The notes under the pieces: model-generated
What the model saw: only the letters and a program-made list of their open reading frames with translations
What the model was told of the DNA's origin: nothing
The model's database searches: none
Origin: Mycolicibacterium vaccae NBRC 14118 = CIP 105934
GTDB taxonomy: Bacteria > Actinomycetota > Actinomycetes > Mycobacteriales > Mycobacteriaceae
Reading direction: 5' to 3'
Assembly (NCBI RefSeq): GCF_001552715.1
Contig: NZ_BCRS01000023.1
Location: forward strand, 1-46,265
Length of the DNA stretch: 46,265 nucleotides
Translations under genes and position numbers: made by a program
Shown: positions 1 through 8,079 of the stretch, one piece after another
How positions within the stretch are numbered: the first letter of the stretch is position 1
Layout: every line of letters starts with the position of its first letter

Positions 1-657
1 GGCGATCTCGGCGGCCCAGCGCTGCGCCGCCGCGGGCAGGTCGGCGTCGTCTACCACCCGGTTGAACAGACCGAGCCGCTCCCCCGCGGCCGCGTCGATC
101 GGCGCGTCGCCGACCAGCAGCTCCAGTGCTCGCGACGGCCCGACCAGGTGGGTCAGCAGCCAGGCGCCGCCGAAATCGCCCGAGAACGCCAGCTTCGCCC
201 AGCCGGGGATGAGCCGCGCCGACCGGGCGGCGATGCGCAGATCGGTGGCCAGGGCGATGCTCATGCCCGCCCCGACGGCCGCGCCGGGCAGCGCCGCGAT
301 CGTCACCTTCGGCATCGAGTGCAGGAGCGTCACCATGCGTGCGTTGTCGGCGAGAAGGGCGCTGCGGGCGCGGATCTGCTCCTCCGGGTCTCCGGCGGGC
401 ACATCCTTGGCCGAACCTCCGTCCCGCACGTCGCCGCCTGCACAGAACGCGTTCCCGGCGCCGGTGACGAGCACGCACCCGACATCGGCGGATTCGGCGA
501 ACTGTTCGAGCAGCCGGGGCACGGCTTCGTACATCTCGGGATGCAGCGCGTTGCGGCGCTGCGGCCGGTGGAAGGTGAGCACGGCGACCCGGTCGACGAT
601 CTCGGCCCGTACGGTGTCCGTGCCGGTGTCGACGGATCGCGCGTGGGCGTGGGTCAC
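1..657 (-). CDS. Enoyl-CoA hydratase/isomerase (crotonase) family protein, 3' end beyond window
   Basis: Crotonase-fold acyl-CoA enzyme; 219 codons are visible and the frame is still open at base 1, so the C-terminus is missing. The oxyanion-hole segment GAGNAFCAGGDV is at residues 67-78 and the second CoA/oxyanion segment GAAVGAGMSIALATDL at 125-140. The usual first catalytic Glu position falls in the GMSIAL stretch and is not Glu; Asp161 lies near the second position, so the exact reaction (hydratase, isomerase or hydrolase) is uncertain. The GTG start at 657 overlaps the stop of the upstream MaoC gene (GTGA), implying translational coupling in a P450-MaoC-crotonase operon. Cytosolic beta-oxidation-type role inferred. 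Confidence 0.88.
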   Translation of the reverse strand, partial: MTHAHARSVDTGTDTVRAEIVDRVAVLTFHRPQRRNALHPEMYEAVPRLLEQFAESADVGCVLVTGAGNAFCAGGDVRDGGSAKDVPAGDPEEQIRARSALLADNARMVTLLHSMPKVTIAALPGAAVGAGMSIALATDLRIAARSARLIPGWAKLAFSGDFGGAWLLTHLVGPSRALELLVGDAPIDAAAGERLGLFNRVVDDADLPAAAQRWAAEIA

Positions 658-1922
658 CGTCTACCGCGCGACAGTTCGTTGTGCCGGGCCATCATCGCCG
701 CGGCCTTGCGGCGCAACTCCTCATCGGGTTGCGGCAGCACGACCACCCCGAACTCGCGGCTCGGCAGCGCGACGGTCGCGGTGGCCGGCGCCGTCACCTC
801 GCCGCGCTGGCTGGTGGCCTGGAACTCCAGATCGACTACGCCGTTGCCGTTCTCGACCCGCTTGCCGGCCACCTCGCCGGCGATGAACTGGGTGTCCCCG
901 ATGTAGTTGAACTTGCGCATCTCGTCGTGCTGGCGGACCAGCCACCCGTCGTCACCCATCCAGTCGGTGACGTAGTGCGTCAGCCAGCACTCGCGCATCA
1001 CGCCGTAGTCGTAGGCCATCGGGTTGCCGATCGACTGGGACCACTCGTTCTCCCAGTGCAGGCGCTGCGCCACGTCCGGGATACCCGCGGCGTTCTTGAT
1101 GTAGAACTTCGGCACCCGCTGGCGATTCTTGTAACCGACACGCGCACCGCCGATTCCGTACGGGCCGAACCCGTAGCCCCCTGCATGGAAGCTGATCATG
1201 TCGGTCAGCGTCAACGGGCCCTTGACCATCTTCGGCAGCGCGTCGCCGACGTGGACGTCTTCCCACCACCGGGGCTCTGCCCCACGGGGACCCTCGGCGG
1301 CGTAGATCTCGTCGATCTCGGCGATCTGCTCGTCGGTGTAGCTCGCGGGTTTGAGATCCATGTACTTGCCGCGTTCGCGCGACTTCTTGCGCTCGGTGGC
1401 GATCAGGATGGTCCGTTCGATCGCCACGACCTCCGCGCGCTGGTTGACCCGGACCGCACGCCGGATCCGGATGACGGAGCGACCGGCATACTCGCTGGTC
1501 TTGACCTCGGTGGACTCCATGCCGCCGAATCCGTACAACTCGTCGCCGGGCCGCACCGGCTGGAACCACTCGGTGTCCTGGCCGGACACGAAGAGGTGCA
1601 CCCCCGAGAACAACCCCTTGGTGGCCTTGCGGACGTCCTCGGGGATCGGGTCGCCCAGCATCTTCTTCGACAGCGAGCTGTGGATCATCGGTGGCGCGAT
1701 CGGTCCGCCCCACCGGGTGCCGGCCGCGTACTCCGGATCGACGTAGAGCGGGTTGTCGTCGCCGTAGCCGATCGCGAACTGACGGATCGTGTCGACGCCG
1801 GCCCGGCGGTGGTGCTCGTCGATGCTGATCGGGGCGTCGATGCCGAGAAGCAACTTGGCCCGCTCGATGTCCTCGTCTTTGATCGCGTGATCGAAGTCCT
1901 GGGCCTGTTCGGTCTGTGTCAT
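654..1922 (-). CDS. MaoC-like acyl dehydratase (double hotdog, 422 aa)
   Basis: Large MaoC/FAS1-type dehydratase, likely hydrating or dehydrating an enoyl/3-hydroxyacyl-CoA. The N-terminal hotdog (about residues 25-180) has the MaoC_dehydrat_N look, with FAIGYGDDNPLYVDPEYA and GGPIAPPMI, in which Asp and Asn are the conserved polar residues. The C-terminal half (about 200-410) is a second hotdog-like region including LTLTDMISFHAGG. At 422 aa it is about twice a single-domain MaoC protein, as expected for fused forms. It lies 15 nt downstream of the P450 and overlaps the next crotonase gene by 4 nt, so all three are probably one transcript. The ATG start at 1922 is well placed; substrate unknown. 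Confidence 0.85.
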   Translation of the reverse strand: MTQTEQAQDFDHAIKDEDIERAKLLLGIDAPISIDEHHRRAGVDTIRQFAIGYGDDNPLYVDPEYAAGTRWGGPIAPPMIHSSLSKKMLGDPIPEDVRKATKGLFSGVHLFVSGQDTEWFQPVRPGDELYGFGGMESTEVKTSEYAGRSVIRIRRAVRVNQRAEVVAIERTILIATERKKSRERGKYMDLKPASYTDEQIAEIDEIYAAEGPRGAEPRWWEDVHVGDALPKMVKGPLTLTDMISFHAGGYGFGPYGIGGARVGYKNRQRVPKFYIKNAAGIPDVAQRLHWENEWSQSIGNPMAYDYGVMRECWLTHYVTDWMGDDGWLVRQHDEMRKFNYIGDTQFIAGEVAGKRVENGNGVVDLEFQATSQRGEVTAPATATVALPSREFGVVVLPQPDEELRRKAAAMMARHNELSRGRR

Positions 1923-1937
1923 GGTCGGCTCTTCCGG

Positions 1938-3164
1938 TCAGTACATCCGTGTCGGTAGTTTCGTCAGCCCCCGCAGGGACACCGTGGGCTTGTAACGCAA
2001 TGACTCCCGGGGCACGGCCAGTTCCCATTCCGGGAAGCGCTCGAGCAGTGCAGCCAACGCGATGCGCCCTTCCAGCCGCGCCAGCTGGTGGCCCAGGCAG
2101 TAATGGATCCCGAATGCGAACGCCAAGTGCCGGTTGGGTTTCCGGGTGAGGTCCAGCTGTCCGGGACGGTCGAACACGGCTTCGTCGCGGTTGGCCGAGG
2201 TGATCGATCCGAGTACCTGCGACCCACGCGGGATCGGTACACCGCGGATCTCCATGTCCGCCATGGCGAATCGCGCAGCCCCGTCGGCGACCGGCGAGGT
2301 GAACCGGAGCAGCTCCTCGACCGCGGTGGTCTCCAGCAGTTCGGGGTGGGCCCGCAGCAGCTCGAGCTGATCGGGGTGCTCGATGAGCGCCAGCACACTG
2401 CTGCCGATCAGGTTGGCGGTGGTGTCGTGGCCGGCCAGCAGCAACAGGAACACCATGGAGACCAGCTCCCGGTGGCTCAGCCTGTCGCCGCCCTCGTTGG
2501 CACGGACCAGCTCGGAGATCAGGCCCTCGTCGGGCTTCAGTCGGCGGTCCTCGATGAGGGCTTCGAACAGTTTGGCCAGCCTGCGCGCCGTGGGGTATTG
2601 CCGCAGCGGGCTGCCCTGCTGGTTTCCCATCTTCTCGACCAGCGTGTGGAACATGTCGCGGTCCTCGTCGGCGACGCCGAGCATCGTGGCGATCACCGCC
2701 AGCGGCAGCTTCACGGCGAACTCGTGCACGAGGTCCACCTCCCGCTTGGCGGCAACCTGATCGGCGAGCTGGTCGGCGATCTTCGCGATGTCCGGCGCCA
2801 TCGTGGTCACCAACTTCGGGGTGAACGCCTTGTGCACGAGCGTGCGGAGCCGCTTGTGGTCCGGGTCGTCCTTGAAGACCATGGTCTGGGCGAGCATCCG
2901 CAGGCTCGGCGGCAGCAACCAGATGAATTTGCCCGCCGCCGAGTTCTTCAGCACGTCGGTCGAGAACCGCTCGTCGCTGTGCACAGTCATCACGTCGTCG
3001 TAGCGGGTCAGCAGGTACCCACCCTTACCCTGCAGCAGCCCGGTGGCCGTCGCCCAGGACACGGGCTGGGCGGCACGCAGGGCGGCGAATCGGGCGTGGG
3101 GGTTGTCGAGCATCTCCCGCGTGTCGAGATCTGTTCTCTCCAGCGTCTCAATCACTTTGGACAT
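1938..3164 (-). CDS. Cytochrome P450 (408 aa)
   Basis: Soluble bacterial P450 monooxygenase. The I-helix oxygen-activation motif AGHDTT is at residues 244-249, the K-helix ExxR as EELLR at 283-287, and the haem loop FGIHYCLGHQLAR starts at 351 with Cys356 as axial ligand. Length is typical of class I bacterial CYPs, which need separate ferredoxin and reductase; neither is encoded here. The ATG at 3164 is preceded by a strong GGAGGAG ribosome-binding site. It is first in a minus-strand operon with MaoC and crotonase genes and divergent from a second crotonase. An oxidative attack on a lipid or terpenoid-like substrate before beta-oxidation is inferred, not shown. Confidence 0.96.
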   Translation of the reverse strand: MSKVIETLERTDLDTREMLDNPHARFAALRAAQPVSWATATGLLQGKGGYLLTRYDDVMTVHSDERFSTDVLKNSAAGKFIWLLPPSLRMLAQTMVFKDDPDHKRLRTLVHKAFTPKLVTTMAPDIAKIADQLADQVAAKREVDLVHEFAVKLPLAVIATMLGVADEDRDMFHTLVEKMGNQQGSPLRQYPTARRLAKLFEALIEDRRLKPDEGLISELVRANEGGDRLSHRELVSMVFLLLLAGHDTTANLIGSSVLALIEHPDQLELLRAHPELLETTAVEELLRFTSPVADGAARFAMADMEIRGVPIPRGSQVLGSITSANRDEAVFDRPGQLDLTRKPNRHLAFAFGIHYCLGHQLARLEGRIALAALLERFPEWELAVPRESLRYKPTVSLRGLTKLPTRMY

Positions 3165-3261
3165 GGCCGCTCCTCCAGCTCCTCACGTCCGGCACCACAC
3201 CGCGGGCGTCGAGCACACAGCCCATGTCGAGTTCTTTTTAACTCCGTGCGGCATCCGCTTT

Positions 3262-3278
3262 ATTAGTACACTGATTTC
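3262..3278 (+). promoter_or_regulatory. Shared 17-bp AT-rich element (site 1) with leaderless -10
   Basis: ATTAGTACACTGATTTC lies between the divergent P450 and crotonase genes and matches four other sites in the locus (5616, 8048, 11309, 26128). The hexamer TACACT (3267-3272) fits a mycobacterial -10 (TANNNT) and ends 7 nt before the ATG at 3280, so the crotonase transcript could be leaderless. Whether the shared element is an operator, the promoter itself, or both is inference. Confidence 0.5.
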
Positions 3279-3279
3279 T

Positions 3280-4140
3280 ATGATTCTGGCTAGCCCTTCG
3301 GGAAACACCTCAGGAAATCTCGACGTCAGCCCTGAAGCCGACGCCAACAGCGCAGTCCGACTGCAGGACATCACGTTCGGGGTCGACGAGCACCACGTCG
3401 CCACGATCACCCTGAACCGTCCCGATGCCCTCAACGCCATCTCGGGCCGGATGGCCGCCGAGCTCGCATGGGCGTGGCAGACCGTTCGAGACACCGACGA
3501 CATCCACGCCGTGGTGCTGCGTGCCGCCGGCGACAAGGCGTTCTGCACCGGAGTGGACGTCAAGGGAGATGCGGGCTGGTTCTTTCGCACCAACGTCTGG
3601 AACACTTTCGACCCCGGCACCGTGATCTCCCCCAAGTTGCATCACCGATGCTGGAAACCGGTGGTCACCGCGGTCCACGGGTTCGCCGCGGGCGGCGCCC
3701 AGTATCTGCTCAACGAGTCCGACATCATCATCTGCGCCGACGACGCCGCGTTCTTCGATCCGCACGCCAACGCCGCGATCGTCTCCGCGCTCGAACCCAT
3801 CGGCATGCTGCACCGCGGGGTGCCACTGGGCGAGGTGCTGCGGTGGGCCCTGATGGGCACCGAGGAGCGCATCTCCGCGGAGACGGCGCTGCGGATCGGG
3901 CTGGTGTCCGAAGTCGTGGACCGGGCGCAGCTGTGGGACCGGGCGCAGGCCATCGCCGCCTCGATCGCGATGCGCAGTCCCACCGCGATCCAGGGCAGTG
4001 TTCGCGCGATATGGGAGTCTTTAGACATGACCAGGTCGACCGCGCTGCAGAACGGGATGGCCTACACCCATATCGGAAACCCGCCGCGGCACGAGCGCCG
4101 GGCCGCGCCGAGGCGCAACGGCCCACCGGTGATGCGGTGA
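3280..4140 (+). CDS. Enoyl-CoA hydratase/isomerase family protein (286 aa)
   Basis: Crotonase superfamily protein with the N-terminal HHVATITLNRPDALNAIS signature, an oxyanion segment DKAFCTGVDVKGD, and GFAAGGAQYLLNESDII as the second CoA-binding stretch. The residue matching the first catalytic Glu of classical hydratases appears to be Gln, so activity may differ from hydration. I chose ATG 3280 because conserved sequence begins shortly after it and a candidate -10 (TACACT) ends 7 nt upstream, fitting a leaderless mRNA; the frame is open further upstream but that part has no homology-like character. Its stop overlaps the GTG of the tandem GntR regulator (GTGA), so enzyme and regulator are co-translated. 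Confidence 0.88.
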   Translation: MILASPSGNTSGNLDVSPEADANSAVRLQDITFGVDEHHVATITLNRPDALNAISGRMAAELAWAWQTVRDTDDIHAVVLRAAGDKAFCTGVDVKGDAGWFFRTNVWNTFDPGTVISPKLHHRCWKPVVTAVHGFAAGGAQYLLNESDIIICADDAAFFDPHANAAIVSALEPIGMLHRGVPLGEVLRWALMGTEERISAETALRIGLVSEVVDRAQLWDRAQAIAASIAMRSPTAIQGSVRAIWESLDMTRSTALQNGMAYTHIGNPPRHERRAAPRRNGPPVMR

Positions 4141-5576
4141 CCTCCGAGCTGATCGCCTCTCGCGTCGATTCACGTCGCGCCAAACTGGCCGGCCGGGCCG
4201 CCGAACAGATCGTCGCCGACGTCGTCGAGCTGGGGTGGCCGGTGGGCCGGGTGCTCGGATCGGAGACCGAACTGCTCGACCGGTACGGGGTCAGCCGCGC
4301 GGTGCTGCGGGAGGCGATCAGACTGGTCGAGCACCAGCACGTCGCGCGGATGCGCCGCGGCACCAACGGCGGGCTGGTGATCGTCGAACCCGACGTCGAG
4401 GGCGTCATCGGCCCCGCCGTGATCTATCTGCTGCGGGTCGGGGCCACCCTGGACGAGGTCTTCGACACCCGGATCGCGCTGGAGGAACTCGTCGCCGAGA
4501 TCGCCTCGCAACGCGCGGCAGAGGCCGACATCGCCGTGGTCCGGGAGACCCTGGAACGCGAGTCCGCGGGCGGCATCTCCCATTTCCGGTTGCTGCACAG
4601 CCAGCTCGCCTCACTGACCGCCAATCCCGTTCTCGAGTTGTTCGTCGAGGTGTTCACCCGGGTCAGCAACTTTTTCTTCGATGAAAGCGCCGCCGTACCA
4701 GGCAAGTTCGCCGACGAGGTGTGCCGGGCCCACGAGGCGATCGCCGGCGCGATACTGAGCAACAATCCCGGCCTGGCCCGCGAGCGCATGCGGCGCCATC
4801 TCAGCGCTGAGGCCGCGTTCATCAGAAGGCGGCCCACCACCGTGCAACGCCTGGACCCCGCGGTGGCGCTGGCAGGCACGCTCGGCGACAAACGAGGCGA
4901 GGCGCTGGCGCGCGAGATCTTCGCCGGAATCGTGAACTCGGGTGCGACACCGGGCTCGTTCGTCGGGTCCGAAGCCACGCTGATGGAGAAGTACCACGCC
5001 AGCCGTGCCGTCGTCCGGGAGGCCATCCGCATTCTGGAGTACCACCAGATCGCGGGCACCCGGCGCGGCCCGGGGGGCGGGCTGTTCGTCGACGATCCCG
5101 ACATCTCCGCGTTGACCGACATCATCGCGATCTACCTGCGCCGCCGCGGCGTGACGGTCCGCCACATCACGGCGCTGCGGACGGGGCTGGAGCTCGCGGT
5201 TGTCGCGCAGGCCGCGGACAGGTTGCGGACCGGCAACAGCGACGCGGACGTCCTCGAGCGGGCGCTGGCCGCCGAGGCCGAGCAGGGCCTGGCGCCCGCG
5301 TTCGGCCACGGTGAGGACTTCCACTCCGCGCTGGGCCGTCTCACCGGGAACCGGGCGCTGCAGCTCGTCCACAGCGTGACGATGCGGCTGGGCTGGCAGT
5401 TCTTCTCGCAGCTGGCCGCCGACAATCCCGGGGTGGCCGCGCTGTCGAAGGCGCTGCCCTCGGCGGTCGGGCCGGCCCACCGGCAGATCACCGAGGCCCT
5501 CGTCGCCGGGGACACCGAGCTGGCCGTCATGCGGATGCGCGCGCATATGGCCGAAACCGTCACCCGCCCTGACTGA
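4137..5576 (+). CDS. Tandem GntR-FCD (FadR-type) transcriptional regulator, two complete units in one chain (479 aa)
   Basis: The protein carries two consecutive FadR-family modules. Unit 1 has a winged helix (about residues 18-85, including GSETELLDRYGVSRAVLREA) and an FCD ligand domain (about 105-225, His at 154, 199, 221). Unit 2 has a winged helix (about 255-320, with GSEATLMEKYHASRAVVREA) and FCD (about 340-470, His396, His448, His470). Ordinary FadR-type proteins are about 230-250 aa and dimerise; this one is effectively a covalent dimer. The two halves are alike but clearly diverged, so it is not an assembly duplicate. Start GTG 4137 overlaps the crotonase stop. A likely acyl-CoA- or metabolite-responsive repressor of this locus; the ligand is unknown. 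Confidence 0.9.
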   Translation: MTSELIASRVDSRRAKLAGRAAEQIVADVVELGWPVGRVLGSETELLDRYGVSRAVLREAIRLVEHQHVARMRRGTNGGLVIVEPDVEGVIGPAVIYLLRVGATLDEVFDTRIALEELVAEIASQRAAEADIAVVRETLERESAGGISHFRLLHSQLASLTANPVLELFVEVFTRVSNFFFDESAAVPGKFADEVCRAHEAIAGAILSNNPGLARERMRRHLSAEAAFIRRRPTTVQRLDPAVALAGTLGDKRGEALAREIFAGIVNSGATPGSFVGSEATLMEKYHASRAVVREAIRILEYHQIAGTRRGPGGGLFVDDPDISALTDIIAIYLRRRGVTVRHITALRTGLELAVVAQAADRLRTGNSDADVLERALAAEAEQGLAPAFGHGEDFHSALGRLTGNRALQLVHSVTMRLGWQFFSQLAADNPGVAALSKALPSAVGPAHRQITEALVAGDTELAVMRMRAHMAETVTRPD

Positions 5577-5615
5577 CGGGATCCGTGCGGTCCCAGGTCT
5601 TCCCACCTCCGACAG

Positions 5616-5632
5616 TTAAGGATACTGTTCTA
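5616..5632 (+). promoter_or_regulatory. Shared 17-bp element (site 2) upstream of the acyl-CoA synthetase
   Basis: TTAAGGATACTGTTCTA matches the shared element and sits within an inverted repeat CAGT-N7-ACTG (5613-5627). It starts 40 nt upstream of the ATG at 5656 and is the most AT-rich part of a 79-nt intergenic region. TACTGT (5623-5628) could serve as a -10. Candidate operator/promoter for the synthetase-thioesterase transcript, separate from the regulator gene upstream. Confidence 0.5.
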
Positions 5633-5655
5633 TCTAATTCTGAGCGGGAGGGTCG

Positions 5656-7224
5656 ATGCAGCATCCGTGGGATCAGCGTCTCGGCGTGTGGTGGATCGCC
5701 GAGGACCACCCCGACACAGCGGCGATCGTCGAATCGCCCAGCGGCCGGACGCTGACCTTCGCCGAGCTGGTCGGAGCGGCCCACCGGGTGGCCAACGCGC
5801 TACGCGCGCGCGGACTCGGCCCGGGTGAAGTCGTCGCCTACGCTCTGCCCAACGATGTCGACGCCGTGATCTGGCAGCTGGCCACCACCGAGATCGGAAT
5901 GCGCTACCTGACGCTGAACACCGCACTGTCGGCCGACGAGTTCGCCTCGATCCTGGAGCATTCCGGTGCCGCCGCGCTGGTCACCCACGTCGACTACCTG
6001 GACCGCTTCCCCACCGTGCCCGCCGGTGCACGGCTGAGGGTCGTGGTGGGTGACACATCGGCAGTCCCCGACGGATTCCAGGGCGAGTCGGACCTGCTGG
6101 CCGGTCACTCCACCGCACCACCGGCCGGTCGCACCCAGGGGGACGCCATCCGCTACTCCTCGGGAACGACCGGAAAACCCAAGGGAATCGTTCGCCCCCT
6201 CGACGGTCAGGATCCTTCGGAGGCCGCCAACGCGCACGCAATCTTCGGGCGCGCCTTCGATTTCCGGCCCCTCGAAGGAGTGCACCTCGTCTCGACGGGC
6301 ATGCACCACGCCGGCTGCCAGAGCTTCTACCTCGGCGCGCTCAACGTCGGACAGGCGCTGGCAATCCTGGACCGGTTCGATCCCGAGAAGACCCTCGGGG
6401 CGATCGACCGGCACTCGGTGACCACGGCCTACATGGTGCCCACCCAGTTCGTTCGGATGCTCAAGCTGCCCAGTCACATTCGCGACACATACGATGTGTC
6501 GAGTCTGCGGTCGGTGATCCACTCCGCGGCGCCGTGCCCGCTGCAGGTCAAAAAGGACATGATGGCCTGGTGGGGGCCGGTGATCTGGGAGACCTACGGC
6601 GGCACCGAAGGCCCCGCTACCATCGCCAAGCCGCACCGGTGGCTGGAGAAGCCCGGCACCGTCGGCCGGCCGATCCGCGGCGTCCGGGTCAACATCCTCG
6701 ATGACGACGGAAACCCGTTGCCACCCAACGCTGTCGGGCACGTCTACATCGAGCGCCTGGACGGTCAGTCCTTCGAGTACCGCAACGACGCCGAACTCAC
6801 CGCGTCGGTACACCGCGGATCGGCGTTCACCATCGGCGACATGGGCTACCTCGACGACGACGGGTATCTGTTCATCTGCGACCGCGCCAAGGACATGATC
6901 ATCAGCGGCGGGGTCAACATCTATCCCGCCGAGGTCGAGGGTGTGTTGTCCAGCCATCCTGCGGTGGCCGACGTCGCGGTCATCGGCATCCCCGATCCCG
7001 AGTGGGGCGAGCAGGTCAAGGCGGTGGTCGAGCCGGTCGACGGCATCACTCCCTCGTCAGCGCTGGCCGACGAGATCGTCGCCTACTGCCGGTCCCGCCT
7101 CGCCGGTTTCAAATGCCCACGGTCGGTGGACTTCACCGACAGACTGCCACGCACCGAGACCGGCAAGCTGGTCAAGCGCGATCTCCGGGACTCCTACTGG
7201 GCCACGGCCGGTCGACAGGTCTGA
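5656..7224 (+). CDS. AMP-dependent acyl-CoA synthetase/ligase (FadD-like, 522 aa)
   Basis: ANL-superfamily enzyme that adenylates a carboxylate and transfers it to CoA. The ATP-binding P-loop YSSGTTGKPKG is at residues 167-177, the adenine motif YGGTEG at 314-319, the Asp-containing GDMGYLD at 394-400, the hinge region DRAKDMIISGG near 409-419, and the C-terminal catalytic lysine in ETGKLVKRDL is Lys504. Length is normal for medium/aryl acid ligases. The ATG at 5656 follows GCGGGAGGG, a good ribosome-binding site. Its stop overlaps the thioesterase ATG by one base (TGATG), so the two form an operon. It likely activates the acid fed into the surrounding beta-oxidation enzymes; the substrate cannot be read from sequence. 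Confidence 0.95.
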   Translation: MQHPWDQRLGVWWIAEDHPDTAAIVESPSGRTLTFAELVGAAHRVANALRARGLGPGEVVAYALPNDVDAVIWQLATTEIGMRYLTLNTALSADEFASILEHSGAAALVTHVDYLDRFPTVPAGARLRVVVGDTSAVPDGFQGESDLLAGHSTAPPAGRTQGDAIRYSSGTTGKPKGIVRPLDGQDPSEAANAHAIFGRAFDFRPLEGVHLVSTGMHHAGCQSFYLGALNVGQALAILDRFDPEKTLGAIDRHSVTTAYMVPTQFVRMLKLPSHIRDTYDVSSLRSVIHSAAPCPLQVKKDMMAWWGPVIWETYGGTEGPATIAKPHRWLEKPGTVGRPIRGVRVNILDDDGNPLPPNAVGHVYIERLDGQSFEYRNDAELTASVHRGSAFTIGDMGYLDDDGYLFICDRAKDMIISGGVNIYPAEVEGVLSSHPAVADVAVIGIPDPEWGEQVKAVVEPVDGITPSSALADEIVAYCRSRLAGFKCPRSVDFTDRLPRTETGKLVKRDLRDSYWATAGRQV

Positions 7225-8054
7225 TGGTGCCGTCCCGCCCCGGCGCGCGCCCACCGACCGTCGCGGAGGTGCTGCGCCTCAAAGAGCTGCCCCACGGGCG
7301 ATTCATGGCCGATCCCGTCAGCCCCGTGCGGCGCACGCTCTACGGCGGCCAGGTGGCCGCCCAAGCCCTGCGCGCGGCAAGCCTGACCGTTCCCGACGGG
7401 CGGGTGGCACACTCCCTGCACGCGTATTTCCTGGCGGCGGGCGACGCGAGCGCACCCGTGGTCTTCACCGTCGAACGGGACCGCGACGGCGGCCGGTACT
7501 CGGGCCGACGGATCACCGCACTCCAGGGCGATGCGGTGATCCTGTCGATGTCCTGTTCCTTCTCGCGCCCCGCCGCAGAGGCCACCGAGTACCAGGCTGC
7601 CGCGATGCCCGAGGCCGAGCCGCCGGGGCGGCTGGCGACCTACCAGCTCAACGCGTCGCGGACCTTCGATCTGGAGGCATGCGTGCCCGACGATCCGCAA
7701 CCCTGCTACCGCTGGCCGGCCCGGCTGTGGTTGCGCATCCGCGAGCCGCTCGACGACGACCCGAATGTGCGGGCCTGTGGCGTGGTCTTCCTGTCCGATC
7801 TCTGCACCGGCCTGACCCGGGTGCCGCAGAGTGCGGAGAAGGCGCTCCTCACCAGCCTCGATCACGCGGTGTGGCTGCACCACAACCGAACCCCCAACGA
7901 ATGGCTGCTCGTCGACCTTCATCCGTTGGTCACCGCCGGCGGCCGGGGCGTCTACACCGGGCAGATTTACGACCAGCGCGGCACGCTGGCGGCCACCCTC
8001 ACCCAGGAGTCGCTGTTCGATCACGCACGACTTCCGAAACCAACACCTAAATGA
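7224..8054 (+). CDS. Acyl-CoA thioesterase, TesB (type II) family (276 aa)
   Basis: Double-hotdog thioesterase releasing CoA from acyl-CoA. The N-terminal signature RRTLYGGQVAAQAL is at residues 36-49, HSLHAYFLAAGD at 63-74, and the conserved Asp and Gln of the TesB active site fit Asp213 (SLDHAVWLH) and Gln261 (TQESLFD). At 276 aa it matches the family's usual 280-290. The ATG at 7224 overlaps the ligase stop. The stop at 8052-8054 lies inside the shared 17-bp element that precedes the next gene. A ligase and a thioesterase in one operon suggest control of CoA pool or release of chain-shortened products. Confidence 0.93.
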   Translation: MVPSRPGARPPTVAEVLRLKELPHGRFMADPVSPVRRTLYGGQVAAQALRAASLTVPDGRVAHSLHAYFLAAGDASAPVVFTVERDRDGGRYSGRRITALQGDAVILSMSCSFSRPAAEATEYQAAAMPEAEPPGRLATYQLNASRTFDLEACVPDDPQPCYRWPARLWLRIREPLDDDPNVRACGVVFLSDLCTGLTRVPQSAEKALLTSLDHAVWLHHNRTPNEWLLVDLHPLVTAGGRGVYTGQIYDQRGTLAATLTQESLFDHARLPKPTPK

Positions 8055-8064
8055 GTATCCTTTA
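8048..8064 (-). promoter_or_regulatory. Shared 17-bp element (site 3), overlapping the thioesterase stop codon
   Basis: On the minus strand it reads TAAAGGATACTCATTTA; on the plus strand it carries TATCCT (8056-8061), a good -10 for the gene starting at 8080. It overlaps the TGA of the thioesterase (8052-8054), so an internal promoter or operator is placed exactly at the gene junction. Confidence 0.5.
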
Positions 8065-8079
8065 CGTTACGATCGGCCC

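Noticed and set aside
62..1958. Long plus-strand open frames opposite the crotonase and MaoC genes
   Set aside because: Low-complexity Arg/Pro/Ala translations; antisense shadows caused by high GC, whereas the minus-strand frames carry family motifs.
3165..3279. KstR/KstR2-type operator in the P450 divergent region
   Set aside because: No AAC-N-GTT type palindrome was found; the only notable sequence is the shared 17-bp element.
3468..4136. Upstream extension of the tandem GntR frame through the crotonase gene
   Set aside because: This part translates to Arg-rich nonsense in another frame of the crotonase; the real start is GTG 4137.
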